64,000 bases of DNA from Paraburkholderia sp. BL23I1N1 (GTDB lineage Bacteria > Pseudomonadota > Gammaproteobacteria > Burkholderiales > Burkholderiaceae), in contig NZ_RAPV01000001.1 in assembly GCF_003610295.1 (NCBI RefSeq), forward strand, positions 1,612,001 through 1,676,000, written 5' to 3'. The notes under the pieces are model-generated. The model worked only from the letters and a program-made list of their open reading frames with translations. It was not told the DNA's origin and did not search any database. Position numbers and translations under genes: made by a program. This document shows, piece by piece, positions 45,359 through 55,826 of the stretch. Each line of letters starts with the position of its first letter. Position 1 is the first letter of the stretch.

Positions 45359-46374
45359 TTCAATGGATCCAGCAGCTCATGACGTACGGTTTGCTGCGCG
45401 GGGCATTTCGCCCGGCCGACCAGGTCTGTGTGCTGCGCTCGCTGTGGCGCCAACGTGGGATGCTGTTGCGCAGCCAGTCGCGCCACGTCCAGCATATGCA
45501 GAAGGCGCTGACCCAGATGAACGTCCAACCCGCCAACGTCATCTCCGACTTAGTCGGTGTGACGGGCCAGAAGATTCTGCGCGCCATTGTGGCCGGCGAG
45601 CGGGATGGCCATGCGCTCGCGGGCATGAAGGATGCGCGTATCCCTGCCAGCGTCGAGGAGATAGCTAAGAGCCTGCAAGGCACCTGGCGTGCCGAGCACC
45701 TGTTCGCGCTCAGGCAGGCGGTGGACGCGTTCGACTTCATCGGTACGCAACTGGCCGAGGGCGACCGCGAGATCCAGCGACAGTTGCAACGCCTGCAAAC
45801 TCATGAGGGTGAACCTGCCAGGGGCAAGCAGCGCGGCCGGACACGCAACGCGCCGAAGTTTGACCTGCGTACGCAGTTGGTCAGGATGTGCGGCGTGGAC
45901 CTCACGCGCATTGACGGCATCGACGTCACGACGGCGCTGGCTGTCATCTCGGAGATTGGCGCCGACATGTCACGCTTTCCCTCGGCGGCACACTTCGCGA
46001 GCTGGCTGGGGCTGTGCCCAGGAACCCGGATAACCGGAGGCAAAGTGATGAGTGGCAAGACCATGCGCTGCGCTAACCGCGCGGCCCAGGCCCTGCGTCT
46101 GGCCGCTACGGCATTGCGCACCAGCCAGTCGGCACTGGGCGCGTACTTCAGGCGGATGTGTTCGCGTATGGACAAACCGAAGGCCATTACCGATGTCGCC
46201 CACAAGCTCGCGCGACTCATCTACACAATGCTTACCAAGGGCGAGGAATACACCGATCAAGGGCAGGACTACTACGAAGAGCGCTGCCGCGAACGTGTTC
46301 TTCGGCAGTTATCCCAGCGCGCCCAGAAGCTCGGCATGAAGCTCGTCGCCACAGAACAACCGCAACCCGTCTGA
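45359..46374 (+). pseudogene. IS110 transposase, 3' half
   Basis: It continues the gene begun at 43520, with QWIQQLMTYGLLRGAFRPAD, the transposase_20 motif GIDVTTALAVISEIGADMSR and FASWLGLCPGTRITGGKVMS, and ends RAQKLGMKLVATEQPQPV. Without its first 120 residues it lacks part of the catalytic core. Confidence 0.9.
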
Positions 46375-46408
46375 AAAACTCATTCCCAATCAGACACTTG
46401 GGGTGTGT

Positions 46409-46740
46409 TTCTTAAGAGAGCCAGCAACGCCGCATGCCGTGGTCGTCCTTCACATGGCCGATGACCGGTTCGATCGCGTGCCGTCGCTTGAGCCAACGTC
46501 GCTGCGTGCTGATCAGGGTCTTCCGTTTGCCGCGATGAATAAGTCATACTGATGATGTTTCGGCATTGACGCCCCGAACCCCGAGATCGACCAGCACGGC
46601 CTTCGGTTGCGGCATACCCGGCAGATCCTGCAACAGAATGGAGCTCTGTTCGAGTTGCTCCGCCAGCGTGTGGCCGTCGTATGGGTTGCCTGCGAACGCC
46701 CGCGCCGACGATCAGTCCTTGTTTCGCGGTGGTCGCGAGA
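46409..46740 (-). mobile_element. IS5/IS1182-like transposase, upstream part of the split gene
   Basis: Minus-strand frames carry RGKRKTLISTQRRWLKRRHA and IEPVIGHVKDDHGMRRCWL, the segment that precedes the C-terminal part at 43020-43266. A second frame is needed for earlier residues, so there are additional lesions. Confidence 0.6.
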
Positions 46741-46793
46741 CCTCTTGACGCCGTGTCGGGTAGCCGCTACGAATTTGCTGCATAGCGACCCCC

Positions 46794-47540
46794 TCAGGAC
46801 CGTGCATGTCCCTTTAATACAGACGGCTCAAGCCTTTCAAAGCCCCCGATTGGGAGGAGGTTCGTTACTGTTAGACCACGACGATGGATCTGTTGGTGGC
46901 AGACGGGATGGACCATGACGAGATTGGCCCGCGCACTCGATCCTCCGTCCACACGACGAATGCTTTGCGTAGCCTCAATCGTCCTGGGTTCCCTTCTGCC
47001 GTTAGTCCACCAGTATCGCGTCCAATACCCAGTGCCGCGTCCTTCATGATGGAAGTATCGCGCTCTGATCCATCGTGCGCCCTTGCACGGATGCCGCCGG
47101 CAGCACCACTTCCACAACGCCTGCCAGATGGCAGTGTCGACTGCGCTGTAGACTTCTTTCGAGACCACGTATCGACGATAGTTCGACCAGTCATCGATGA
47201 TCGGGTTGAGCAGGCCGATTAGATTGACCTGTTTGGCCGATGCATTGTCCTTGATGACTGTGCGCACTTTCGTCAGAAACGCTTGAACATTCTTTTTGGT
47301 GACTTCATGAGTAGCTTGCCGTTGGATATTTTCGAATGTTCTGCCCGAGGAAGTCGAACCCTTGCGAGATGTACGTGATCCTGGTCCTTTCTGGGGAGAG
47401 CGTCAGTCCGCGCTCCTACAGAAAGACCTCGACCAGTGGCTTGAGCTCGTCTTCCAGCAACTCTTTCGAGTGACCGGTGATCACAAAGTCATCGGTATAG
47501 CGCATCAGACTGAGGCAGCAATCAATGATGGACGACACCT
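46794..47540 (-). pseudogene. Group II intron reverse transcriptase/maturase remnant
   Basis: The minus strand encodes the RT active-site motif as RYTDDFVITGHSKELLEDEL near 47500-47450 (YTDD in place of YADD). An in-frame stop follows, and then the maturase segment VNLIGLLNPIIDDWSNYRRY with VDTAIWQALWKWCCRRHPCK and a frameshifted tail. Finger and palm N-terminal parts are missing and no intact intron RNA domain V could be picked out. It is dead. Confidence 0.75.
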
Positions 47541-47682
47541 GTAATCGGCTGCACCGGAGTAGACAAATCGCAGTTGTTTTGAGCGACATCAATGGAACTC
47601 GCGTTCCCGGCGGAATCTGCGCGGCGAGATCGCAAAAGGAGAAAATAAGTAAATCAAGGCACTATAGTTTCACCGTCCTGCC

Positions 47683-49575
47683 ATGAAAAGGCGTTATCTC
47701 TTGAAGTCAGCCCGTGAAGGGCGCGAGATCGAGGATGATATGCAACACAATACTCGTAAATCCGAACAAGGTGACAGAGAGGATGGTCACAACAACGGAG
47801 ACGTCGTCATGCTGCATATCGCTTCCGTACGCGAAAGGCCTAGCTCAAAGTCCGAGACGGACCACGCGGTCCCTATTGTGCAGTGGTACGAGAGCGCGCT
47901 TACCGGCATCTTGGAGATATCGAAGGTACTTACCGCCCCCTGCCGGCTCGAAGTCATGTTGGCCAACGTCGTCGATCTCCTGCAATCGTTTGTGCAGATG
48001 CGGCTCGGCATCGTCTCTCTCTTCGACGATGATGGCGTACCGGACATTACCGTTGGCGCCGGCTGGAGCGAAGGCAGCGATGAGCGCTACCGGATGCGCC
48101 TGCCGCAGAAGGCAATTGACCAGATCATGTCGACGGACAGGCCGCTCGTCGCCGAGAACGTAGTGGGGCATTCGGGCTTCAGTGCCGCCGACATGGGCGT
48201 GCTCGGTGCTTCCGACAACATGCGAGTGTCGTTCATCGGCGTTCCTATTCGCATCGACGCGAAGGTCGTGGGCACACTGACCATCGACCGCATCCCGGAC
48301 AATGGGTCGAACTTCCGGCTCGATTGCGACGTGCGGCTGCTTACTATGATCGCCAACCTGGTGGGGCAGACGGTGAAGCTGCATCGCTTATTCAAGAGCG
48401 ACCGCGAGCGACTGATGGCGGGGAGGGACGGGCTGCAAAAACAATTGTCCGAGCTCAAGTACCCTGCGCAGGAGCGTAAGAAGTTTCAGGTCGAGGGGAT
48501 CATTGGCGACAGTCCGGCGCTGCGCGGCCTGCTTGAGAAGATCGCGGTGGTAGCCAAATCGAACAGCACAGTTCTGTTGCGCGGCGAATCCGGTACCGGG
48601 AAGGAGCTGGTCGCCAAGGCCCTTCACGAGCTGTCGCCGCGAGCCAAGCGGGCCTTCATCAAGCTCAATTGCGCGGCGCTCCCTGAGACGGTGCTGGAAT
48701 CCGAATTGTTCGGTCATGAGAAGGGTGCCTTTACCAGCGCCTTCAATTCGCGCAAGGGGCGCTTCGAGCTCGCCGACAAGGGGACGCTGTTTCTGGACGA
48801 GATCGGCGAGATTTCGGCCTCGTTCCAGGCAAAGCTGCTGCGCGTCCTGCAGGAGCAAGAATTCGAGCGCGTCGGCAGCAACCAGACCATCAAGGTCGAT
48901 GTTCGCGTGGTTGCCGCCACGAATAAGAACCTGGAAGACGCGGTGGCAAGGAACGAGTTCCGCGCCGACCTTTATTATCGCCTCAGCGTGGTTCCCTTGC
49001 TGCTGCCGCCGTTGCGTGAAAGGCGCAGTGATATTCCTCTCCTCGCCGTTGAGTTTCTCAAGAATTTCAACAGCGAGAACGGCCGTACGCTGACCTTCGA
49101 TGCGAGCGCGATTGAAGTGTTGATGAACTGCGGTTTTCCCGGCAATGTCCGCGAGCTCGAGAATTGCGTGCAGCGGAGCGCGACCCTGGCGCCGGGACCA
49201 GCGATCGTGAGAAACGACTTTGCCTGCTGCCACGGCCAGTGTCTGTCCGCGATGCTGTGGAAGAGCGGATCGGACGAGATGGCGCTGCAGCCCGGGCCGA
49301 TCGTACCAGTGCAAGTGAAGCCGGGTACGCCCCCGGCTGAGGCTGCTACGCCGGGCGCAGTTGCGGTCCCGCCTGTCGGCAGCGAGCGGGCTCCGCTAGT
49401 GCCTGGCGGTGCAGCTCTCGGAAGTGGTGCGAAGATGACCAACCGCGAGCGTCTCATCGCCGCCATGGAAAGATCCGGCTGGGTGCAGGCAAGGGCGGCG
49501 CGGCTGCTTGGACTGACGCCTCGCCAGATTGGCTACGCGCTGAGGAAATACGGTGTCGAGATCAAGCGTTTCTGA
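47683..49575 (+). CDS. nifA: Nitrogen fixation regulator NifA
   Basis: NifA activates sigma-54 promoters of nif/fix genes by binding TGT-N10-ACA sites. The 630-residue protein has an N-terminal GAF domain (about 75-235), an AAA+ domain with Walker [24 protein letters not shown] (the sigma-54-contacting GAFTGA loop is altered to GAFTSA) and GTLFLDEIGEI. The cysteine set around NCGFPGNVRELENCVQ and FACCHGQC marks oxygen-sensitive rhizobial NifA, and a C-terminal Fis-type helix-turn-helix reads ARAARLLGLTPRQIGYALRK. A Pro/Ala-rich linker lies at about 535-580. The ATG at 47740, with GAGG before it, is an alternative start. It is the only intact nifA in the window. Confidence 0.95.
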   Translation: MKRRYLLKSAREGREIEDDMQHNTRKSEQGDREDGHNNGDVVMLHIASVRERPSSKSETDHAVPIVQWYESALTGILEISKVLTAPCRLEVMLANVVDLLQSFVQMRLGIVSLFDDDGVPDITVGAGWSEGSDERYRMRLPQKAIDQIMSTDRPLVAENVVGHSGFSAADMGVLGASDNMRVSFIGVPIRIDAKVVGTLTIDRIPDNGSNFRLDCDVRLLTMIANLVGQTVKLHRLFKSDRERLMAGRDGLQKQLSELKYPAQERKKFQVEGIIGDSPALRGLLEKIAVVAKSNSTVLLRGESGTGKELVAKALHELSPRAKRAFIKLNCAALPETVLESELFGHEKGAFTSAFNSRKGRFELADKGTLFLDEIGEISASFQAKLLRVLQEQEFERVGSNQTIKVDVRVVAATNKNLEDAVARNEFRADLYYRLSVVPLLLPPLRERRSDIPLLAVEFLKNFNSENGRTLTFDASAIEVLMNCGFPGNVRELENCVQRSATLAPGPAIVRNDFACCHGQCLSAMLWKSGSDEMALQPGPIVPVQVKPGTPPAEAATPGAVAVPPVGSERAPLVPGGAALGSGAKMTNRERLIAAMERSGWVQARAARLLGLTPRQIGYALRKYGVEIKRF

Positions 49576-50400
49576 AAGCACTGTCGGACTTGCGGCGTAT
49601 CGGGGCCGCGACATCGGGACTGATGCGAATAGCTCAGACAAGTCAAGCCAGGGTTTGGCGCGGACCTTGGCATGATCACGATCGGAAGCGGCCCAGTCGG
49701 CTCCAATTCGGTAATCGTCGAGAACAGCCCGGCCGACCTCAGGGGCGGTCGGTATCTCGACTAAGGTGGTGCGAACGCTGCGCTGTCATCGCCGGTGCGT
49801 CGGCCATGTCGCGCTCGACCATCAGCTCACACCGGATGCGGTCAGCGACGCAAGCGGTGGTGTTCGATCGCGTTGAATTTCTGGAGGCGCGCCCGGGGTC
49901 ATATCAGCGAGGCGACTCTGTCGCACGCCAACAAGATCGCGCGCCGTCTGGGCGCTGTGGGCAGATGACCGGGAGTTCCGGGCAGAAGATACATCTGCCG
50001 CTGCGGTTGCGTAGTCAGCCCGGCTAATAGAAGGACAAAACGCTGACAACACGAGAAGAGTCGACCGATTGCTTAGGTAATCATGACGTGATGGCACGAC
50101 AGGTTAGAGCGTGGTCGGCAAGGCCCGGGAATGTCCGAGCACCGTCGAGTGTGCGAAAGCGACGGGGAACCGATCAAGCGAAACCCGTCAGGCACAGCGG
50201 CACAGCCACATTGAAAGTCCGAATCTATGGTTGCAATCTACCTACCCATCATCACCGATTGAAAACTTGGCAAACTGAGGGTGTCCATGTACTGACATTC
50301 GTTGAGTCGAAGTTGGGATCGAGCGCGGCTGGCCGCAATGGCCAACATTAAGACATTCAGTAAAAGCGAGTAACAACCCAAGTTCGTTCCTCACGCATCA
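49576..50400. other. Spacer of about 825 bp between nifA and the IclR gene
   Basis: No intact gene. Around 49890-50025 the plus strand has a weak transposase-like tail (SHANKIARRL, ALWADDREFRAE in two frames) that may be an IS110 scar. The rest shows no recognisable feature. Confidence 0.4.
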
Positions 50401-51138
50401 CTACCCGTCTGCCTCGCCCGGCTTGATTCCGCCAAGGTATCGTGTGAGAGTTCGCCCAGAATTCCTCACTATCTCCGCCCAAGCGGAGTCCAGTCTCTCG
50501 CGGGGCATGGTCAGCGTAATGACACCGGCGAGTTGCCCGGACGGGCCGAACACCGGCGCGGCGATACCTGCCAATTGCGGATCGCGGTCTCCTGCTAGCG
50601 CGATGACCTGCTGGCGGCGGATCTGCTGACCGAGTGCCTCGTCGCCCTCGTGGCAGTAGGCTTGCAACACCCGGCCTCCTGTGCCACGATCCAGCGGCAG
50701 TAGCTCGCCCGCGCGGATGTGATCTCGCACAGGCTGTGGCGAGTCGACGCGATACAGGCATAGCCGTTGCGCACCTTGACGTACGTGAAACGCGGCGCTT
50801 TCACGGGTTGCGGCCACCAGTTCCTGCAGCACGGGTATCACCAGCGACTCGCTGGAGGACGATTGCGCATAGACGGCATGCAGCCTTGCGACGCCGGACC
50901 CCAGCACGTAGCAGCCATCGGCGCGGCGCACCACGAGATGCGCATGTTCCAGCGACGCGAGCAGGCGCAGCACGGTGCTCTTGTACAGACGCGTGCGTTC
51001 CGCGAGCGCGCTCAATGACAGCACGTGCGTGCCGTTGCCGAAGGCAGCCAGCAGGGTCAGCGCACGGTCGACTGCTGCCACGCCGCCGGCTGCCAGATTG
51101 TCGTCGGCCAACGATGCGATGGCGGGCTGTTTGGACAT
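50401..51138 (-). CDS. IclR-family transcriptional regulator
   Basis: The 245-residue protein starts MSKQPAIASLADDNLAAGGV at the ATG 51136-51138, with a winged helix-turn-helix (VDRALTLLAAFGNG, LAERTRLYKSTVLRLLASLE) and an IclR effector domain (GAQRLCLYRVDSPQPVRDHI, GIAAPVFGPSGQLAGVITLT). It follows the ferredoxin-TPR gene by 11 bp on the same strand and may be the last gene of the nifV-fix operon. Its target and ligand are unknown. Confidence 0.88.
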   Translation of the reverse strand: MSKQPAIASLADDNLAAGGVAAVDRALTLLAAFGNGTHVLSLSALAERTRLYKSTVLRLLASLEHAHLVVRRADGCYVLGSGVARLHAVYAQSSSSESLVIPVLQELVAATRESAAFHVRQGAQRLCLYRVDSPQPVRDHIRAGELLPLDRGTGGRVLQAYCHEGDEALGQQIRRQQVIALAGDRDPQLAGIAAPVFGPSGQLAGVITLTMPRERLDSAWAEIVRNSGRTLTRYLGGIKPGEADG

Positions 51139-51149
51139 CGTGCTTCTCC

Positions 51150-51870
51150 TCAGACGGACCGTTGCAGCAACGCTTCCACTACGCCGAAGCCGAGGTGGCC
51201 CGCCGGATCGAGCTGTCGTAGTTGTGTGATCAACTGTGTTGCGGTTTCGCGTTCGCCGCGCCGCAGGCCGATGAAGGCGAGCGCCTTTAGCGTGAACAGC
51301 CAGAAGCGGGCGGGACCGGGCGGGATCGGGCGCGTGGAAGTTCGCGTCGCCGGCTTGTACCATCTGCCAATCCTCATTCAACCCGGCGGCATGCGCAGCT
51401 GCTTTTAGTCCCAGATGGGCCGCGTGCTCTGCCTCATCGAGTTCGCGGCGTCCGGCATGGAATTTGTTGAGCAGATAGTAGGCGGCAAGGCTTCGCGGAG
51501 AGGTCAGTGTGACGCTCCACAGGACTGCGTCGATCTGCTCGGCCGGCGCGCCATGCAGGCCTTCGATGAGGCGCCGCACCGGTTCGCGGCCTTCGAGTTG
51601 ACGCGTGAAGATTTTCTCCACGTCGGCCATCGTCACGCCGCTGTAGAGCACCGCGTCGGGATAGATGAGCACGTTCGTGCCCTGATCGCACGGGCCGAGA
51701 CAGCCCGAATACGTGATCGCGACGGTATCGGGCGCCTGGCGTTTCTGCTGTTCCGCCCAGAATGCCTTCAGCAGCGCGGTCGAGCCCTTGCGGCCTGCGC
51801 AGACGACGCGCGGATGCTGCGGCGGCCGGTTCTGGGTGCAAGCAAACACATGTCGTTCTGGTCTGGCCAT
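51150..51870 (-). pseudogene. [2Fe-2S] ferredoxin-TPR fusion gene with a frameshift
   Basis: The ATG at 51868-51870 starts MARPERHVFACTQNRPPQHP, a thioredoxin-like [2Fe-2S] ferredoxin with cysteines in FACTQ, VVCAGRKG and YSGCLGPCDQG. In the same frame follows a TPR-like part (SLAAYYLLNKFHAGRRELDE) up to AGDANFHAPDPA near 51330. The family sequence [18 protein letters not shown] then continues in another frame to the stop at 51150. One or two bases in a C/G-rich run (cccgcccggtcccgcccg) account for it; a sequencing error is possible. The downstream half aligns with 6581-7069. The ferredoxin domain would remain intact even if the tail is lost. Location right after fixX suggests an electron-carrier role. 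Confidence 0.72.
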
Positions 51871-51881
51871 GACGATGTTCG

Positions 51882-52181
51882 TCAACCGAACTTGAACAGG
51901 ATGCCGTGACCACCGCGCGGGTAGTCCCACTCGATATTCTGGTGGTCGGTACAGAGGATGCGGCAACTGCCGCATTCGAGGCAGCCGTCGGTGATCAGCG
52001 TCACCGCGCCGTTGCCTTCGGCCTTGTAGCACGAGGCCGGGCAGACGAAGGTGCAACTCTTCTCGCTGCATTCGCTCCGGCAGACGTCGGCATCCTTGAT
52101 GTGGACGTGCGGCCGTCCTGCATCGACGCGGTAACGGTTCTGGAACAGCTTTTCCTCTACGTTGACGGGTAGGGTGCTCAT
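51882..52181 (-). CDS. fixX: Ferredoxin-like protein FixX
   Basis: FixX is the 4Fe-4S partner of the FixABC electron-bifurcating complex that supplies low-potential electrons to nitrogenase. The 99-residue protein starts [20 protein letters not shown], has cysteines in CTFVCPASC and [12 protein letters not shown] and ends [15 protein letters not shown]. The start overlaps the fixC stop as ATGA. It is intact, unlike the copy at 7144. Confidence 0.96.
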   Translation of the reverse strand: MSTLPVNVEEKLFQNRYRVDAGRPHVHIKDADVCRSECSEKSCTFVCPASCYKAEGNGAVTLITDGCLECGSCRILCTDHQNIEWDYPRGGHGILFKFG

Positions 52182-53488
52182 CGGAAGGCCCTCAGGAGTT
52201 TGTAGGCGTCACCCACGATGCCGGAAAGCGAACGGGCTTTGCGGAAGCTCGAAAAAATCTCGCGCTCCTTGCTTTTCTTGTCCTTACCGTCGACCGTGAG
52301 CATCGTGCGCGCGGCGCGCGCCATGAGGTCGGGGTAGGTCGTGAAGAACTGCGGATTCTGGTGCAGCACGGCCGGCATGTCGCGGTACTTGTGCAGGTCT
52401 TTCATCACGAAGCTCTGATCGAGCGCGGCCTTGTAGGCCTTGAGCGTGCCGGCGCGGTAGCCTTGGCCCGCGGCTTTCGCGTGGATCACCGTTTCGGCGG
52501 CGAGGCGTCCTGAGGTCATGGCAAGATTCGATCCTTCTCGGTGCGCGGCGTTCACGAAACCGCCTGAATCGCCAACGATCATCCAGCCGTGGCCGTAGAC
52601 CTGCGGGATTGCGTGAAAACCGCCTTCGGGAATCAGATGCGCGCAATACTCCTTCATCTCGCCGCCCGCAATCAGCGGTGCGATCGACGGGTGCCGCTTC
52701 ATCTTTTCGAGGAGCACATAGGGGCTCGTGCGGTTGGGGTTTTTCTTGAAGTCGCTCAGCATACAGCCCACGCCTATGGTGAGCGATTCCTTGTTGGTAT
52801 AGAGGAAGCCAGTGCCCATCATGCCGTCGGTGATCCTGCCGACCATCTCGATCACGACGCCGTCGTCCTCGCCGACGTTGAAGCGCTGGCGGATCGTCTC
52901 CTCGGGCATGAAGAGAATCTCCTTGACGGCGAGCGCAACGTTGCCGGCCCCGATCTCTCCATGAAAGCCCGCCTTGCGCGCGAGCGTCGAATTCACGCCG
53001 TCGGCGAGCACCACCACGTCGGCATAGACATCGCCGTGCTCGCGGTCGCACTGCACGCCGACCACCAGGTCGCCGTCCATGATCAGTTCCTTCACCGTGG
53101 TCTCGCAGAGCAGCAGTGCGCCGGCTTCGCGCACTTTCGATGAAAACCACTTGTCGAACTGCGCGCGGATGATCGTGTAGCGGTTATAGGGCGGCTTGTT
53201 GTAATCCTCGCTGCGCACATGTGTACCGACAAACGACGTGTCGTCGAGCATCCACATTCGCTGCTCGATGATGTGGCGCTCCAGCGGCGCATCGTCGCGG
53301 AAGTCCGGGATGATCTCTTCGAGCGCTTTGGCGTACAGGATCGCGCCCTGAACATTCTTGCTGCCCGGATATTCGCCGCGCTCGATCTGCAGCACTTCCA
53401 GACCTGCCTTGGCCATTGTGTAAGCGGCAGCGTTGCCGGACGGACCGGCGCCGACCACGATCACATCGAACTGTGATGGTTTTCTCAT
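52178..53488 (-). CDS. fixC: FixC, ETF:quinone oxidoreductase-like flavoprotein
   Basis: FixC holds FAD and passes high-potential electrons of the bifurcation reaction to quinone. The 436-residue protein starts [20 protein letters not shown] at the ATG 53486-53488, with the Rossmann motif [30 protein letters not shown] [36 protein letters not shown] and the C-terminal [16 protein letters not shown] longer in-frame extension upstream overlaps fixB and is not coding. Confidence 0.96.
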   Translation of the reverse strand: MRKPSQFDVIVVGAGPSGNAAAYTMAKAGLEVLQIERGEYPGSKNVQGAILYAKALEEIIPDFRDDAPLERHIIEQRMWMLDDTSFVGTHVRSEDYNKPPYNRYTIIRAQFDKWFSSKVREAGALLLCETTVKELIMDGDLVVGVQCDREHGDVYADVVVLADGVNSTLARKAGFHGEIGAGNVALAVKEILFMPEETIRQRFNVGEDDGVVIEMVGRITDGMMGTGFLYTNKESLTIGVGCMLSDFKKNPNRTSPYVLLEKMKRHPSIAPLIAGGEMKEYCAHLIPEGGFHAIPQVYGHGWMIVGDSGGFVNAAHREGSNLAMTSGRLAAETVIHAKAAGQGYRAGTLKAYKAALDQSFVMKDLHKYRDMPAVLHQNPQFFTTYPDLMARAARTMLTVDGKDKKSKEREIFSSFRKARSLSGIVGDAYKLLRAFR

Positions 53489-53499
53489 CGTGATTCTCC

Positions 53500-54603
53500 T
53501 CAGGCAGCCTGCTTGCGGCGCCGGGTCAAATGCTCCACAAAAGCCTGCTTCAGCGCGGGCAACACTTGCAACGCATTGCCGACAATCCCGTAGTGTGCGA
53601 AATCGAAGATGGGTGCGTTCGGGTCGGTGTTGATCGCCACGATCACGTCTGCGCTTTCCATGCCCACGCGGTGCTGGATCGCGCCGGATATGCCGGCGGC
53701 AATGTAGAGCTTGGGCCGTACCGTCTTGCCGGTCTGTCCCACCTGGCGCTCCCCCTCGACCCAGCCGGCCTGCACACATGGCCGGGTCGCACCCACTTCG
53801 CCGCCGAGCACGTTCGCCAGTTCGAACGCCAGCTGGAAGTTCTCCGGGCTCTTCAACCCCTTGCCGCCGCTCACAATCACATCGGCATAGGGCAGGTTGA
53901 TCCGGTTGCTGCTCGCATCCGGGATAAAGTCGAGCAGCCTCGTGACGATATCCGTCTCGATCATCCCCAGCGTTCCCGGGACGATGTTGCCGGTGCGTTC
54001 GGCGTCGCGCAGCGGCATCGGCATCACGCGCGGGCGCACCGTCGCCATCTGTGGACGGTACGCGAGCGTCATGATCGTGCACAGCAGCGAGCCGCCGAAG
54101 GTGGGGCGCGTCGCCGCCAGCGCCCGCGACGCAGGATCGATGTTGAGTTCAGTGCAATCGGCGGTCAGCCCGGTCAGCAGGGTCGTTGCTACGGAGCCGG
54201 CAAGGTCACGGCCCATCGACGTCGCGCCCAGCAGCAGGATCTCGGGCTGATGCTGGTGGACGAGGTCGGTGAGCCCTTTCGTGAACGGCTCGTTGCGATA
54301 GCCTTGCAAGACCGGGTCGTGGACGATGTACGCATCGTCCGCGCCGTAAGTGAAGGCTTCTGCGGCAAACTGTTCGAGCGGTTCATTCGCGCCGCCGAGC
54401 ACCGCGATGCCCACTCGGCTGCCGAGCGTGTCGGCCAGTTTGCGCGCTTCACCGAGCAGTTCCCACGAGACGCTGTGCACGTGTCCACGGTCGTGCTCGA
54501 TAAAGACCCAGACGCCTTTGTAGGCCTTCAGGTGTTCCGGCAGTTCGAGGATGCGTCCTGCGCGGCCGGCGGGTTTCTTCGCGGGGGCGGCGGGTGCGTT
54601 CAT
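53500..54603 (-). CDS. fixB: FixB, ETF alpha-like subunit
   Basis: FixB with FixA forms the electron-bifurcating ETF of nitrogen fixers. The 367-residue protein has the N-terminal ETF domain ([20 protein letters not shown]) and the FAD-binding C-terminal part: [60 protein letters not shown] and [20 protein letters not shown]. The start ATG overlaps the fixA stop. The length is normal for the FixB type, which is longer than classic ETF alpha. Confidence 0.96.
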   Translation of the reverse strand: MNAPAAPAKKPAGRAGRILELPEHLKAYKGVWVFIEHDRGHVHSVSWELLGEARKLADTLGSRVGIAVLGGANEPLEQFAAEAFTYGADDAYIVHDPVLQGYRNEPFTKGLTDLVHQHQPEILLLGATSMGRDLAGSVATTLLTGLTADCTELNIDPASRALAATRPTFGGSLLCTIMTLAYRPQMATVRPRVMPMPLRDAERTGNIVPGTLGMIETDIVTRLLDFIPDASSNRINLPYADVIVSGGKGLKSPENFQLAFELANVLGGEVGATRPCVQAGWVEGERQVGQTGKTVRPKLYIAAGISGAIQHRVGMESADVIVAINTDPNAPIFDFAHYGIVGNALQVLPALKQAFVEHLTRRRKQAA

Positions 54604-55466
54604 GACCCCTCCTTCATCAGCAGGTCAGCTTCCAAAGTAGGATGGCGCGTGAAGATCTTTTGCAGCAGGTTCACCAACACGTCGCAAAGACTCGATGCGT
54701 CGAGGTCGAGCATCTCCGCTTTCTCGCTGCGCGGCGTCGGTCCAAAGACTTTGCTGACCACTGTCGGCGAGCCCTTCAGACCGATCTTGCTGAGGTCTTC
54801 GATGCCGGCCTGTTCGCAGTTCCATTTGTGCACCGGATAGCCGGCCGCATGAATCATCGCGGGCAGCGTCGCAAAACGCAGTTCGTTGGTGTTCTCCAGC
54901 ATTGTGATCAGGCACGGCAGCGCGGTCCTGAGCACGTGCACGCCGCCCTCGGCGCGGCGCTCGACGGTGATCGTGCGCGCATCGAGAGCGGTCTCGACGA
55001 TGCGCGACACGTAGGTCAGCAATTGCAGCCCGAGGCGTTTGGCGATACCGGGGCCGACTTGCGCGGTGTCGCCGTCGATCGTCTGCTTGCCAGTGAACAC
55101 GATGTCCACCGCCTGCTCCTTCGCGATCTGCTGGATACCCGCTGCCAGCGCGTACGACGTAGCGAGCGTATCCGCGCCAGCGAATGCGCGGTCGGTGAGC
55201 AGCACGGCGTCGTCCGCGCCGAAGCTGATGCACTTGCGCAGCGCTTCCTCGGCCTGCGGCGGGCCCATGCAAAGTAACGTGACCTTGCCGCCGAAGCGGT
55301 CCTTCAGCCGCAGCGCCTCTTCGAGTGAAAACAGGTCATACGGGTTGACGATCGCCGGAACACCTTGGCGCATGATCGTGTTGGTGACCGGATGAACGCG
55401 GATCTGCGTGGAGTCCGGGACCTGCTTGATGCAGACGACAATGTGCATGGTCTTAACGATGTGCAT
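54600..55466 (-). CDS. fixA: FixA, ETF beta-like subunit
   Basis: FixA carries the bifurcating flavin and receives electrons from NADH. The protein has [60 protein letters not shown] and [20 protein letters not shown]. The start is duplicated: ATGCACATCGTTAAGACC followed by ATGCACATTGTC. GGAG lies seven bases before the first ATG (55464-55466) and none before the second (55448), so I use the first, giving 288 residues with a six-residue leader. Confidence 0.94.
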   Translation of the reverse strand: MHIVKTMHIVVCIKQVPDSTQIRVHPVTNTIMRQGVPAIVNPYDLFSLEEALRLKDRFGGKVTLLCMGPPQAEEALRKCISFGADDAVLLTDRAFAGADTLATSYALAAGIQQIAKEQAVDIVFTGKQTIDGDTAQVGPGIAKRLGLQLLTYVSRIVETALDARTITVERRAEGGVHVLRTALPCLITMLENTNELRFATLPAMIHAAGYPVHKWNCEQAGIEDLSKIGLKGSPTVVSKVFGPTPRSEKAEMLDLDASSLCDVLVNLLQKIFTRHPTLEADLLMKEGS

Positions 55467-55482
55467 GGTCTTGCTCCACCTG

Positions 55483-55821
55483 TCAGGCAAGGGTGCGCGC
55501 GGGCAGCGACGCGCGCAGACTGTCGAGTGAAACGTGCTGCCGCCCATTTGTGTCCCGGAACACCTTGAACACTTTTTCCTGCGCCGGCGTGGAGGTGACG
55601 AAGTCGCCGTAAGCCTTGAGCAGCAGCGCGTGATATGACGCGAACAGCGCGCCTTCGTCGCTTTCCGGCAGCGCGTCCTGTTGCTGGATGTACTGAAAGA
55701 AGCGCTTGAGGATGTGTAGCCGACTCACGTTGACGATCTTCTGGTCGAACGGAATGCCGAAGAACTGCAGGAAGTCCTCGGCTGAGGACAGCGCCTTGAG
55801 TTGCTGGACAAAGCTTTTCAT
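55483..55821 (-). CDS. nifW: Nitrogenase-stabilizing/protective protein NifW
   Basis: NifW associates with the MoFe protein and protects or matures it. The 112-residue protein starts MKSFVQQLKALSSAEDFLQF at the ATG 55819-55821, with the family core KIVNVSRLHILKRFFQYIQQ and VTSTPAQEKVFKVFRD. A longer in-frame upstream stretch covers the small Cys-rich ORF and is not NifW. It is 5 bp downstream of that ORF and 16 bp before fixA. Confidence 0.93.
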   Translation of the reverse strand: MKSFVQQLKALSSAEDFLQFFGIPFDQKIVNVSRLHILKRFFQYIQQQDALPESDEGALFASYHALLLKAYGDFVTSTPAQEKVFKVFRDTNGRQHVSLDSLRASLPARTLA

Positions 55822-55826
55822 AGCGT

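Larger units (their letters stand above)
43267..46408 (+). mobile_element. IS110-family element A, itself interrupted
   Basis: A plus-strand IS110 transposase gene is present in two halves (43520-43888 and 45359-46374) separated by a second IS110-type element. The outer limits are placed where the split IS5-like transposase text stops and resumes (gctc repeated at both sides), so they are approximate. Confidence 0.65.

Noticed and set aside
50401..52071. A single 556-codon protein covering the ferredoxin and IclR region
   Set aside because: It is two genes joined by the frameshift in the ferredoxin-TPR gene; IclR has its own start at 51138 and FixX overlaps the upstream part in another frame.
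53530..54840. 436-codon plus-strand frame opposite fixB and fixA
   Set aside because: It is antisense to two clear genes, has low-complexity His/Arg-rich text and no family similarity; an effect of high G+C.
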